Shown here: positions 47,446 to 59,688 of the stretch, in pieces
Layout: the number at the start of each line of letters is the position of its first letter
Numbering within the stretch: the stretch's first letter is position 1
From: Plicaturopsis crispa FD-325 SS-3
Lineage: Eukaryota; Basidiomycota; Agaricomycetes; Amylocorticiales; Amylocorticiaceae
Assembly: GCA_000827205.1 (NCBI GenBank)
Contig: KN832562.1
Coordinates: 529,829 to 593,828 of the forward strand
Direction of reading: 5' to 3'
DNA length: 64,000 nt
Program-made: the position numbers and the translations under genes
Notes under the pieces: generated by a model
What the model was told of the DNA's origin: nothing
Databases searched by the model: none
The model's input: the letters and a program-made list of their open reading frames with translations, nothing else

Positions 47446-50137
47446 CTAAGAGTCGCTCTCGTCGTCCGAGTCATCGTAGGACTCGTCGTCGTCGTCGTCA
47501 TACTCGTCCGACTCGTCGTACTCGTCGTCGTCGTATCCCTCCATAGCCTCATCGTCCTGCTCTCCAAGCTCCGGTTCCTGCTGTTCGTGTTCCTCCTGTA
47601 TGCTTGGCAGTTGGGATTGATCGCCGACGACCGGTACCTCCGTGTGATGAAGCTCCCGGGCTCGGGGGAGTTGATCGTCCACTCTATCGTTGGTTGGCCA
47701 TTTTTGCTGGGTAACCTTCTTCAACACGATCTCCCAGACGTGGTCCAAAAACGAATGGTCGGGCAAGGGGTTCTTCTTCGGAACGAGGTCATCTTCGAGC
47801 TTGTACTGTTCGTTCAGCGCCTTGAGCTCGGCCTCTTCCTCCTCCTCCGATTCAACTTCTGGGGTAGGCGGTCTAGCGTCGCGAGCGTTGGCATACTGGA
47901 TCCAACGCTTCATGACCTTCACGGCTTCACGAACCCAGGTCGTCATGGGGTGCACACGCCCATCCTTGAGGTCGAAAGCGAAGTTGTTCCCAATGTAGCG
48001 GTTCTTGTAGAACATCTGTTCCTTGCCTGCTCCTCCAGTCATTTTCCCGCCCTTGAGCTCCTGCGATGCATCATATACATGCTTGAAGATTGAGTAGAGA
48101 TGATCGACGCGATTATGAGGGATCCATCGGAGTCCTATGTACATGACGATGTGCACGAAGGACTCTATATCGTCCTGAATCTCGTGGCGTTTGTCAGGGT
48201 CCTCCAGAAGCCGACACGACATGAACTGCCATGTCCCCTAGTGATTGGAATTAAGAACGCGACGTGACGGCGCAAAGAAAGTGTTGTAACTCACGGTACG
48301 GGTAAAGCGACGGTGGCTATTTTGAATGTCGTAGGTTTTCCTCGCAAATTCCCAATCGATGAGCGTTCCGCGTGGTTTCCCTTCTTCATTCCATTTGACA
48401 AGGACGTTGTTGGCGCTGACATCCCGATGTATGAATTCGCATTTTTCGAACGCGTCGCGATGAGCTGCGGGTATTGTAATCAGACGGTGTTGCGCAACAT
48501 ACAACACCAAGCTCACCTTGATATGCATGATGAGTCGCGATCATCAGATCCGACGACTCCTTGAAATCAAAGATACGGACACCACAGAACGTCATGATCA
48601 TGCGATAGTGGACACGAGGAATCAATCCAGATGTATTTCTTGGAGCCCACGAGGCTTTGGTGAAAGTCTTGTCGTTGGTTTTCGTTTTGCCGTACTTCAG
48701 AGGATCGACATCAGCATGAGACAGTAGGTCTGGCACGTATCGGACTTTGGCCTCGTTGAGCTCCTTGAGAATGATGCCTTCTTGCGGAGTGAACCCATCA
48801 TCGACACGCCAGACGTCTTTCATGAAAACCAGCTCAACGTCGTCCGGCTTGGCAAGTGCCTGTTCGAGGTGAAAGGCGGGATAACCACGCGTGGCGCGGC
48901 CAATGGATGAGAGGGGGTCACCAAGAGGCTTCCAAACAATATAGTGACATTTCCCCTGGTCCGAGTCGAAGGCGACCCTCAGCGGGCAGCTCTTCGAGGA
49001 GAAGTCTTTGAGGTAGCGCTTGGCGAGAGCAATCTCTGCATCGGAGGCCTGTGTGACAGTCGTGTCTAGTCCGCGATCGGCAGGGCTCATGTGGTTGAAT
49101 CGCCACATGAATTCGCCCAGGTATTGAGACTTCTTGTAGTTGAACTCCTCCGACACGATCCCACCGGCGCGGTCCCAGCGGACGAGACGAGCGAAATCGC
49201 CCATGATCGTAACGGAGAACGCGAAGTTGCGGTGCTGCTGGTTGAAAATCTCGGCGTTGTAGGAGATGTGTTGCCCACGCGCCTCGACCCTCTTCTTTGC
49301 CGTCGGGATGAAACCAGTCCGCGTGGAAGTCCCCTGGCAAATGTTGCCCGTTGTAGAAGGCGCTCGTCCCCTAGCAGAGGAAGCTCGCCCCCTAGCAGAG
49401 GACGCTCGCCCCCTGGTGGATGGCGCCCGTCCCCTAGCAGATGAAGCGCGTCCCCTCGCAGAAGGCGCTCGCCCCTTCGTAGCGGTCGTAGTAGGCTTAT
49501 GAGGGTCGTTCCAAGGATCAGCGACCACACGTTTGGCCTGTACTTCCCACCACATCTCCATGAACGCCCAGTGTGTAGGGTTGTCTGTCCGAACGCTGCC
49601 CACATCTCTCCCGTTGTAGGCACACAGGTCGGGCTTAACCTTGTGACCCTTGTTAGTGGAGCGATCCGCCCTGGAGTGCGTATCGAAAAAGCGAAGGTCT
49701 GGGCATATTTTGCTCTTATCGATGGCGTCGATCTGCGAGGTCACCATCAGTTAGTGTACAGAGTGCCATATTGGTATATATCAAGGCCTCACCAGTTGAG
49801 CGTACATGCCGATCTGCGGGTTCGCGCCCTTTCCAGGTTGGACGTTGTCCCACATCTTGAACCAAACGTCGTCGCTTGTGTATGGGCGAGGCTCTGGGGG
49901 AGCAGGCAAGAATGCTTCAAGAAATTCCTTGACGGGCATAGGTCCAACCCAGGCGTGTTGCATCTCGTAATTGAATTCTGTCCTGGCACGGTCAGCTTTG
50001 GGCTCTTGACTCGAGAAGCCTTCCGATGACCTGCCCCTCTTGAGAGCTGGGCCAACATATACATCGGGGACGCCGATATCGTCGGGGGGCCGCTTCAGAC
50101 CTCGAGGAGGGGCGGGCACTGGGTTTCGATCGGACAT
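47446..50137 (-). CDS. FunK1-type fungal protein kinase, copy B, with repeat insert and acidic tail
   Basis: Paralogue of copy A on the opposite strand. Start MSDRNPVPAPPRGLKRPPDD; then HAWVGPMPVKEFLEAFLP, FFDTHSRADRS, FNQQHRNFAFSVTIMGDFAR, GEFMWRFNHMSP and IGRATRGYPAFHLE, roughly 80 per cent identical to copy A over this core. Catalytic loop IHRDVSANNVLVKW and LIDWEFARK are intact. Two differences stand out: a run of about six seven-residue units of the type GRASSAR inserted after DPWNDPHKPTTTATK, and a long C-terminal tail rich in Glu, Asp and Tyr (EGYDDDEYDESDEYDDD). Introns match those of copy A. A truncated dehydratase exon lies upstream at the same distance as in copy A. Confidence 0.9.
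49356..49483 (-). repeat. In-frame 21-bp tandem repeat coding GRA(S/P)S(A/T)R
   Basis: About six imperfect 21-bp units within FunK1 copy B give Gly-Arg-Ala-Ser/Pro-Ser-Ala/Thr-Arg repeats. Unit length is a multiple of three, so gain or loss of units keeps frame. Copy A has a short non-repetitive segment at this site. Confidence 0.85.
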
Positions 50138-50608
50138 GTTGGATGGAAAGGAAAGCTTACCGAATATTATTGGGAGCTCCGGATTTTAAAGGCCCGTTCG
50201 ACACAATGCAGATAGAAGGCGAAATTGGGCGTCGGTTAGAGACAATGAATCGAAGGGGGTACTGGGACGGGCGATGTGGCATGGGTAGACATGCGTCAAC
50301 CTTCGACCTTTCTAGTGATTTTATAAGTCCGCGATTGTGGTGGTCTTGATTTTAGTCCGTGCCGATGATGCCGAGTTTTAGGGAACAAAGAACGGAAGCT
50401 TGTCCACCTGTTGTCCACAGTCCGAATGAGTATTGCACACACAATGCCCGGCGAATTTATGTGTGTACTCAGGCCGCACAAGCGACCCTGGGGATGAACT
50501 GTTTCGCCTTTATCCTTTCATCTCGGTCCGCACACGCATGAGGAACATGACAGAAAGCAGGATTACAGACTTACAGTCACGTACTGCCGCGGCGTGCATG
50601 GCGAGCAG
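50138..50608. other. Duplicated spacer between dehydratase remnant and kinase B
   Basis: 471 bp, against 469 bp in the corresponding place (36320-36788). Patches still align with the other copy when reversed, for example around the stretch GCGTGTGCGGACC near 50530, so this is the inverted duplicate of that intergenic region and probably contains the kinase promoter. Confidence 0.6.
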
Positions 50609-50760
50609 TCACCATTCAGCAAAACTACCATCAACATTCCTCCGCACAATCTTCCCCCATGCCCTCGAATTTGCGGCGGCGGCTTCTCGCAACAAGGCCT
50701 CATTGATATCGATGCCGAGTCCAGCCCTACGCGAGACTCAGCGACGATGCGTATTAGGAA
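50609..50760 (-). pseudogene. Broken last-exon copy of the galactonate dehydratase gene
   Basis: Minus-strand reading gives AGLGIDINEALLREAAAANS, then AWGKIVRRNVDGSFAEW and a stop at 50609. This matches the intact gene's final exon (GLGIEINETLVREAAAAN … WRNVDGSIAEW). The end of the preceding intron is also recognisable (TGAGTCTCGCGTAG against TGAGTGTCTCGTTGTAG). Upstream of about 50760 similarity is lost and no other dehydratase exon is present, so the copy is a truncated fragment created by a duplication break inside the gene. Confidence 0.85.
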
Positions 50761-51258
50761 TGATAAACGTTGCGGACCAGCGATAGGTCCTTCCAAGAAG
50801 GTGAACGTCCGTTCATTGTAAAAGGCATGTTTTCGTGCCGACGTGTTCCCCAGTTCATCTCATGTATCATACCATAACTGAAAAGTACTGTTGTCCCGCG
50901 TAAGACACAAGATAATATACCAGAAAATACGGAAGATTCCTTACAGTTCAGAGCATTGCCACTTTCAATTTTTCTTCGCGCCGCAAGCGGCGTACGTGCC
51001 AACGTTCTGCGGGCGTGCTGTGAATGAGATTCGCACACTGTAGATGTTGCAAAGAGTCTCCCAGAAACCAGAATATACCGAGGAAAGGCGACCTGGCTCC
51101 GACTCGTCGTATTTCCTCGGCGCGCCGCCCGCCAGAGTCCCATCCGAAGCCCGATTTCTGTGCCGCTCGTTCCTTGTGTCCCGAACTGTTCGACACGGTC
51201 GCGCGTCTTTTGTCTTGTTTCTTGTCATCTCGCCTTTGCTATCCGATCTGTCACACAA
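50761..51258. other. Intergenic stretch, nothing recognised
   Basis: About 500 bp between the dehydratase fragment and the Nup96 gene. Contains the Nup96 promoter; no motif recognised. Confidence 0.45.
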
Positions 51259-54200
51259 ATGGCGCGCTTTGGAGTCCCCACTAGTGACTCCAGTGACTCC
51301 GACGACGATTCCAAGTCTAGTTCCAACTCTTCTCAACAGGCTTCCTCGCATCGCTTCACAGGGCGCCCTCACGTAAATGAAAGCGAAGACGAGGAGAAGG
51401 ATGAAGAAGATGAGGACGAGGATGAGGACGAGGAAGATGAAGACGGTGACGATGACAGCGAGGACGACAGCGAAGATAGCTCGGAATCCTCAGAGTCCTC
51501 GGATATGCACGAGGACGAGCTCGTAGCATCTCCTCCTCGAAAACAAAAACCTACTCCGAACGCCCTGGTCGAGGACGAGGACGGTGATATACGTTTCGCG
51601 CACGAAATCGAACGACGTCCGCTCGCCGTGTCAAGGACTCGCGGAGACCCGACACTTGTTCCATGGGCTCAACAAGTCGGCGTAGACGCGCAGAGGATGC
51701 ATGTCATGCAAACTTCACTGTTTCGCATGCCAGAGGAGGCCGCAGCTTTGAGAGCTATGAACCAGCCAATATCACGCCCGCACCTTCTCCCACAAGCGCT
51801 AAACCGGAAACACAGCAGAGACTCTGACGGGGACTTGCGCATTGACGCTCGTGAGGTATGTAAAGGTGTCGATGTTGCGAGCGTATGCTCAAAACTACAT
51901 TCGTGAAGACGGCAAAGTTAATTCTTCGTTTTCAAGCGAGCGTCATTTGCGCATGACCTTGAGCCACCTGTCTACAGACCATCACGAAAATACGCGAGGG
52001 TGGAGGGGTCCGACTCTGTTGCCAATGGCAGCGAGGGTTTCGCGGTAGATGCAGGACTGGCTTTGGGCCGCTCATTTAGAGTAGGCTGGGGACCTGGCGG
52101 CACCTTAGTCCACTTGGGCCAAATTTGTGGCCCGTCTGGCAATTCGTAAGTCAATCAGACCCTACTGCATGCAATCAATGTCTGATATTCTGCCAGAAAA
52201 ACATCAGCGAACTCTTCTATAATATCTAAAACTACGCTGCCTGTCTTCGCTTCACCGACATCAGAGGAAGATAACCGTTTCACGAAGCTGCTACAACACC
52301 ACCTCACCAACTCCCCCATTGAGCCCGACGCCGACGGCATACCATTCGCCAATCCGTCCAGCGACCTCGATTTCGCATCATTTTCAAACTTATACCTACC
52401 GACCGACCGCTCGTACGAGGCCTCACTATTCCGTCTCGGCCACTGCCTGTTTGATGAAATCGACCTACGTTTATCTGATACTGTCACAGTGGACATCCGA
52501 AATCGCATAACCTCGTTGCGACGGAAGGCTGCTCTTTCCTCTTGGCTAGAAGAGATCGTGGCGCCGTCTGTGGACGTAGAGTTACGAGAAAATCTCTCAG
52601 CGACGTCTGCGGCGGTTGCATTTACGCACCTCACTGGGAACCAAATAGAGAAGGCATGTGAGGCAGCGATGGATGGGGGAAATGTGAAACTCGCGACTTT
52701 AATTTCCCAAGCTGGTGGCGACCTCGAATTCCGCGCGGACCTCAAAGAACAACTAACGTTGTGGCAGGAGCAACGCATCGACGTACACATCGACGAGGGT
52801 GTACGCAAGGTCTATGCTCTTCTCTCCGGCATACTAGACGTCGTCGAAGGCTCGAAAGGCGCAAGTCTCGAGCGATGCTCCGATATCGACGTCGCGAGCG
52901 GGCTGGACTGGAAACGCACGCTAGGTTTACACCTTTGGTTCTCGGAACCCATGGACACCTCTATTGCCCAGGTCTTCCAGTCCTACGATCGCCTATGGAG
53001 GGATTCTCCTGAACGAATAGCGGCTCCGCTCCCTTCATACTCCCAATCGTCATCACAGTGGAAATTGCCCACCTCCAAGCCTCCCCCAGACGCGTTGTTC
53101 TCGTTAATCAGGCTGCACGCTGAGCCGGCCTGCTCACTTTCTCAGATACTGTCCCCCTTCTCCTTCGGAGCGTCTCCCGTCGACTACTCCCTCCCCTGGC
53201 ACCTCTACATCGTTCTTTCTCGTTGTATGCGGGTGCGCGACTTCTCCGACCGCGGGGACCCAGGCCCCGCGTCCGACGATGGCGATGATGACGACGAATC
53301 GCGTGTCGAAGGTCACAGTCCGAGTGCTGATTTACTAGCGAGTAGCTACGCATTTCAGCTGGAGCAACTGGGAATGCTACAGGAGGCATTGTTTGTCCTT
53401 TTGCATATAGAAGGACCGGCAGGGTAAAGCGGCTCTTCGAATTGTCTGAAAGAAATACTCACAACATATAACTAGGCGGAAGAAAGCAGTGATGGAGATG
53501 CTTTCGCGCAACGCACCCAAACTTTACGACCCTTGGATGGTCCATGGTGTTGCCGGGAGCTTGCTCATCCCAATGGCATGGGTTGATGAGGCGAAGGTGC
53601 GCGTTAGTTTCTATCAGTCTTACACCATGAACCTTACCGGATCTACAGGCCATACACGCATTCGATAATGGTCGCGTCTACGAGGCGTACGAACTGTATC
53701 TGTCCGCACGGTTATTCAACCAGGCACATGAACTTGCTGTCCTTGAGCTCGCACCCGACGCTGTGATTCGTCAAGATCTCGATCTACTAAGCGAGCTCTT
53801 CGCCAAAATCGCAGGTCAGCCTGTTAATGGATGGCATATCCGTGGAAAAGTTCGTCTTCACGTTTTGAGCTATAGCGTTGGGCGATGACTCTGACCATAC
53901 GCATTGCAGGCATTCCTCGATTATGTGCATATCATGAACCGGCTCCCTGAGCTTCATGCACAGCTGAGTGAGCATGACGCTGTGCCCGATGCTTCCCAGG
54001 CTCTTGAGCTAGAGGAACTCACACGGAGTATACCAAAACTCATCGGCATCCTCCCCGACGTCCTCCGCGATCGTGCTGACCCGCGCCACAATGCAGCGCT
54101 CGCTGAGATGATCGCAGGGCTGATGTTGCGTCTGGATAAAGTAAAGCCTCTTGCCCTGGTACGTTGTTTCTTGTTTCCATTCATGCGGGATCTAATAGTT

Positions 54201-54320
54201 ATCTCCCTCGCACAGTCGCAAACGCAGGTTCGCCCTACATTGGTGGACGAAGCCACCCGTCTGCGACATATACATTCGACGGCGTACGAAAGGTTCATGA
54301 AGACCATCGAAGCCGTATAA
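51259..54320 (+). CDS. Nup96-type nucleoporin (Nup145C homologue)
   Basis: Scaffold nucleoporin of the Y-complex of the nuclear pore. Start MARFGVPTSDSSDSDDDSKS, followed by a long Glu/Asp/Ser-rich stretch, then RFAHEIERRPL and, after introns, FAHDLEPPVYRPSRKYARVE and GLALGRSFRVGWGPGGTLVH, which is the classic Nup96 motif. The helical Nup96 domain follows over several exons (NPSSDLDFASFSNLYLPTD, AFTHLTGNQIEKACEAAMD, GLHLWFSEPMDTSIAQVFQS, SYAFQLEQLGMLQEALFVLL, YEAYELYLSARLFNQAHELA), ending STAYERFMKTIEAV. There is no FG-repeat Nup98 part and no autoproteolytic HFS site upstream, so Nup96 is encoded alone here. No break seen. Confidence 0.88.
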
Positions 54321-54981
54321 TTCACCGGGGTTCTTGTCTTGTCAATCTGATATAATAGTGGATTATATGACTCAGATTCCTCGGTACCGTCGATTGCGTG
54401 AAGGGCGAATCCATAGCTAGCCAGGGATCATCTTCGAACACCGGACACTCGCTAACAGTCATTCACAGATACCATGATCGCTGCTGCCGAGCAGACGCGT
54501 TGTGCCGAGGACCCCAGCAGGTTCCTTTCTATGTTCCCGAGTAACCTCAGATGCGTTCTTTTTTCACTATCCTGGCTGAAGACGTGGTTCTTCTTCTGTG
54601 TACCGCTGTGGCGATGGCATTAGTTTGAGTTCATCATAACTCCCTTGTTTCCTCAGCGTGTATATTCACTTTCAGGACTAAGGTACGTGTGAGATATTAT
54701 CTAGGCCACCCTCTCTAATTTCGATTTTAAAGGTCATCGACAGTACGAGGTTTTCTGCCCACCAACATTCCCACTGGCAGTCCGTCTATCTCGTATTTGC
54801 AGCTCTCACGAGTCTGTCGGATGCTTCCAGTGAAAGTGACTTGCGTACGCCCTCGGCAGAAACTCTTCGATAGGACAGCATATGGGGAAGCCCGACCTAA
54901 TTCCGTCGCAAGAGCCAGTATAAAGGTGCCAAAATTCGCTCCAGTAGCATTGCACATCTTCTTGTCCACCCACCTTTAGCC
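54321..54981. other. Intergenic stretch with promoter of the first SDR
   Basis: About 660 bp. Besides a TATA box close to the SDR gene there is no recognised gene or repeat. Confidence 0.45.
54919..54925 (+). promoter_or_regulatory. TATA box of the first tandem SDR gene
   Basis: TATAAAG lies 63 bp before the start codon at 54982, a fitting distance for a short leader. Confidence 0.55.
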
Positions 54982-56377
54982 ATGGCAGACGCGATTCTTC
55001 AGCATCTCACCGCAACCAACATTTTTGACCTTTCTGGTATGGTGGCAGTCGTCACTGGCGGTGGTTCGGTGAGCAAACAAGTGCTGATTGACGAATCGAT
55101 GCTGATTCGCATGCAGGGGATCGGGCTCATGATCACTTCGACTCTTGTTGCCAATGGCGCTCGCGTGTATATAATAGGGCCTAAGCAAGATGATCTGGAC
55201 AGGCAAGTGTATATCATGTTTCCGTCGCTGCACATGCTAACGAGCAATGTTTGAAAGGATTTGCAAGGTCTACAACGACGTCGCCGAGGTGACACCTGGG
55301 CGGGGATGTATGTACGGCGTACAAGGCGATATCAGCCGCAAAGTGTGTTCAGGTCACCATGGATTCTGTTCCGCGCCGCTGAACATTTTCTCAGTCTGAA
55401 GCCATCCGCCTTGCCCACACAATTGGCCAGCGTGAGCAATATGTTACGGTCTTGTTCAACAACGCGGGCATATGCGAAGGCCGAGCTGTCTCTCCCCGTG
55501 AAAATACTGCGGCGTCCTTCAAAGCTGCCTGGTTCGAACCAATCACCCAAGAACAGTTCATTGATACTATCAACACAAATGCCGTCGGGCCGTACTGGAT
55601 GACATTTGTGAGTACCACGAAGTCTGCTTAATGGGTATGTATGTGACTGACGGATGGTTTTCAATATGCAGGCATTTCTTCCGTTGCTAGAGAAGTGGAA
55701 ACAGTCAGGCCCGGAAAATCCGGCTGCCGCCAAATTTGTGCCTCAGGTCGTGATGACGAGCAGCATGAATGGATGGACCAAGGTAAGAAGAAGCTTCTTC
55801 GAGTCTGGACACGATCACTTTACCAAATTTTGTCTGCAGGACCCCAAGACGTCGGGATCCTCTTTCCCGTACATGTTCTCAAAAAGTGCAATTGGCCAAG
55901 CAACGTCCTCTCTGGCTCATGAGCTCTTGCCCCTAGGAATTCGTGTCAACGGAATAGCACCAGGTATGCATCCTCTTTTTATCACGCCGATATGCAATGG
56001 CCGTTGATCTACGGAGTAGGCTACTTCCAGACCGAGGTATGTCTTCATTGTAACACTTTCAAATCTGTTGTGACTGAGTATTTCTTATAGATGGTCGCCC
56101 CTGGCACTGCAGACGCGCTCGGAAGATCCCATGTACCCGCTGATACAGATCGATTGGGCTTGGAATTGCCGTTAGTGCCCACCGGAGGCACCGATCGCGA
56201 CGTAGGCGCACTGGCCTTGTTCCTAGTGACTAACCACTATGTGAGCGGGGAGACGGTGCTCATCGACGGTGGTGTGAGTGAAAGACCTCTGTGGGACATC
56301 CGTCTTGCTCACAAAAGAGCTCATTTCTTGCCTTTCCCTTCGTGTAGACCATGCTCAAGCATCCATCCTCATGGTAA
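54982..56377 (+). CDS. Short-chain dehydrogenase/reductase, tandem copy 1
   Basis: NAD(P)-dependent oxidoreductase of unknown substrate. Start MADAILQHLTATNIFDLSG. The Rossmann motif VVTGGG-GIGLMI is split by an intron; ANGARVYIIGP follows; then VLFNNAGICEG, TNAVGPYWM, catalytic Ser in VVMTSSMNGW, catalytic YMFSKSA (Tyr-x3-Lys), LPLGIRVNGIAPG and VSGETVLIDGG. A last exon supplies TMLKHPSSW and the stop. About eight short introns. Very similar in order and exon structure to the gene starting at 56726, showing tandem duplication. All SDR residues are present. Confidence 0.88.
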
Positions 56378-56608
56378 ACATCACCGTCGGTTCGAAAAAT
56401 GTAGCGTGCGTATCTCTTATGCATTGTACTCCAGCGATCGATGAAACTGATTTGGTGTGAATTATATGCACAGTATCTTGTATGTACTTCTGTGCAAAGA
56501 TCTTGGAGCGTTCGAGAACATATAACTTGTGTGAGGACCGTTATTGGCAGCGATATCTCGCTGATAAGATCTTCACCTCAACGACGTCATGCGACCGTGT
56601 CCGCGACT

Positions 56609-56617
56609 TATATAAAG
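56609..56617 (+). promoter_or_regulatory. TATA box of the second tandem SDR gene
   Basis: TATATAAAG lies 117 bp before the start codon at 56726. Both tandem SDR genes thus keep TATA promoters, which often goes with inducible expression. Confidence 0.5.
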
Positions 56618-56725
56618 GACGCTGTCTCGAACTTGTCCCGTCCAGCGCTGTCCGCTATTCCCTTCCCACATTCTCCATCCAATTCCGCACGTCTAGGCTC
56701 AAGTAATTTCTAAGTCCTCGCAACC

Positions 56726-58156
56726 ATGGCTGCTGCAGTCCTCGAGCACCTTTCCGCTGGCAACATATTCGACCTCTCCGGGGTAGTTGCAGTGGTGACC
56801 GGAGGCGGAACGGTGAGCCCACAATATTGTAGCGATATCCGTGTGAACACTGACATCTGCTATGAACTTTCTAGGGAATTGGGCTTATGATCAGCTCGAC
56901 TCTGGTCGCCAATGGCGCTACTGTTTATATCGTAGGTCCAAAGCAATCTGATCTCGACTTGTGAGTAGTGCTGTACAGTGTTATCGACATCTTTCTGACG
57001 GGCCTTGGTTTCGTTCACACCAAATTTACTAGGGTTGCAAAGACATACAGCGATGCATCTGAGAAAGCGTCCAAGAAAGGGAGGATGTATGGCATTGAGG
57101 GCGACGTGCGCGTGAAGGTGAGGAGACCTGCCCTTAGCATGCTTGTTTTTCTCGACTGAGTGAGATGTGTCCCCTGTATCTCAGTCAGAGGCAAAGAGAA
57201 TAGCCGAAACGATCGGGGCGCGCTCGCCCTACGGGGTCACTGTTCTTTTCAATAATGCAGGCATTATGGCAGGCTCCTCGCCGAATCCTACGGAGCCTAC
57301 CGCTGCATCTTTTCTTGCCGCGCATTGGGATCCCGTAACCCAGGAGGATTTCAACAATGTTTTAAATACCAATGCGGTTGGGCCTTACTGGTTTACACTG
57401 GTCAGTACTCAGTCTTGACTGGCTCTTACAAATGCGATTTTTTGCCAACTTTTCGCGTACTTGTAGGCTTTCCTTCCGCAATTGGAGCGATGGAAGAACT
57501 CGGCAGCCCAAAATCCTGCGGCACAAAAGTTTGTCCCGCAGGTGGTTATGACGAGTAGTATGAACGGCTGGACTAAGGTTCGCCCATAAATATGTCCGTT
57601 CATGAGTTCTTACGCTTCATTGTGGGCTAGGACTCTAATACCGGGGGCCGTTCGTACCCGTACCTTTATTCGAAGAGCGCCATTGGGCACGCTACGTCTT
57701 CGCTGGCTCACGAGCTTCTGCCACTTGGAATTCGCGTGAACGGCATTGCCCCGGGTACGCTTTCGGATTTATATTCGACTGCTAATATGCCTCATGTACA
57801 ACACTTACAAAGGCCTATTCGCGACACCGGTGCGTACTCATAGAGAAACTGTGTGGCACTTTATCTGATGCTTTTATATATAAACATAGATGGCTTTCCC
57901 AAATGGGCAACGCGACGACACCGGAAACTGGATCGCAGACGATAAAAAACAGATATCTTTCGAGGTTCCGGCTGGCCTACAGGGCGGCTCCAATCGCGAT
58001 ATGGGTGCGACGGCACTATTGTTAGTGGCCAACCACTACATAAACGGGGAGACCATCCTTGTCGATGGAGGCGTACGTATCACCTTGTATTACAGCGCAG
58101 ACGCTGACGGATTCCTTGCTATCTAGACTTTACTCAAGCACCCCTCCTCATATTGA
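56726..58156 (+). CDS. Short-chain dehydrogenase/reductase, tandem copy 2
   Basis: Start MAAAVLEHLSAGNIFDLSGV. Motifs in order: VVTGGG-GIGLMI, ANGATVYIVGP, VLFNNAGIMAG, TNAVGPYWF, VVMTSSMNGW, the catalytic YLYSKSA, LPLGIRVNGIAPG and INGETILVDGG. A final exon gives TLLKHPSSY and stops at 58156. Compared with copy 1 it has an added stretch after the APG motif (MAFPNGQRDDTGNWIADD), placed where SDRs form the substrate lid, so the two paralogues may differ in substrate. Exon junctions mostly agree with copy 1. Complete as read. Confidence 0.88.
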
Positions 58157-59688
58157 TCTACGGGATAGCCTAACATCGCAAGAGAAGAAGATCAGCGCTT
58201 CGGAGATCCAGCACCCTGTCATTCATCATATGCGAACCCAATTATCTCGGTATGTAAAAGAAATGCCACATGTTTGGAAATGTACGAAAGTGCCATGTGA
58301 CCTCTGAAAGGGTTTTCTCGTCTGTCAAAATCCGGACAAGATCCCGAATTATCGCGTCGGTCTTAACGCCGTACGGCCGCTTATCAACAACCCCTTCAAG
58401 GCAGTTTGTATTTCGACACCATCCGGAGGTCAAGCCCTGGTGCTCGAAGTAAGAGTTTCTGCGCGACGATACTGCTGATGCGCAGCAGTGCAGGACGAAA
58501 CACATTTGTAAAGGTAGACGAAACCATTACACAACTTGTGATGTGATTCCTTGCTGATGAGCATAGACCGGCAGGCTAGCTGAGCATTGTAACAGCGTAT
58601 GGAGCCTTTCAAGGCGCAAATGCAGCCCATCTTACCCCATGTTTGGAGTGCGGGAGACATGGCTGGGACACGGCCTCGTCCCTAGCTCTCTGCGACACTG
58701 AACCTGGTGGTGCATTTCGATTTGGTCCCGGGGATGCCTTACTTCCCAAGCCTCAAGCTTCACCCCGGAGATTCTCTCAAAACCCGACGGTGTGCAGGGG
58801 ACTAGCCATGCAGGCAGGCAGGCCGTCGGTGACCTTGAATGCAGTCGCTCTCCGCCCGACCTATGAGCGCCTAGCTTCGGACCATCGGATCGGTCACGTC
58901 CAGTATCAAGTAACACGGACAGCATCGCTTTGCCTGAGCAGTTGACCGATTTCTGGTGACGAATACTCGCAGGACGGACCGACCCCGAGGACAACGAGCG
59001 CCGTGCAGCATGTTCACGGGCAACCTGTGAGGCTTTGTAGCGGTCGATTAGCGCATTGTCCTGCCAGTGAGTAGGCTTGACTAGGCTCCGTATGACCAAC
59101 GTCCTTTCTATTCACGCGTATGATTCCTCAGCATTATGGCAGGAGCTCGCTACGGTGTTCTATCCATTGTCTTCGGCACCGTGCGTGGAATTCTGTATGC
59201 CCGGGCCACGGTCCTTCAGCACATCTCGGACGGCCCTCATATCTCTCTCCCTTCCCATGCCCGTGACTCGCTTGAAGATGTGCTACAGAACGACACTTGC
59301 CTACCAACATTTTCCGACGGATATTTAGGCTGAGTCCTAGTGCTTCCCACTGCTATCTCGATAGACAGTACTTATTGCAAACTTCAAATTGCCGTTCGAG
59401 GGTGACCTAGAGTCACAAACGACAAGATTTCTCTGATACTTTCTGAACTTCGGTTTATGGTACATAGACCCTTGCACGAGTCATATCCGCATGGTATCGT
59501 CTCACTTTTTCGGGGCAAAGTTTCAAGTTCCAAAGCTTCACCGGCCAGTCTTGAACGTCTGAACTTACTTCCTGTCCTATCGCGTCCAACTTCTACCTGC
59601 CGCATTGGTTTGTTTACATCTCTTTGTTAGCACCTCCTTCAACGTCTCGGCTAAATATTGCTCGGCTGCTTCCACCGGATGACACTTC
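58157..59688. other. 1.5-kb intergenic stretch, nothing recognised
   Basis: No frame with a known motif on either strand. Small overlapping frames at 58632-59099 read differently on the two strands and lack splicing logic. Confidence 0.4.
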
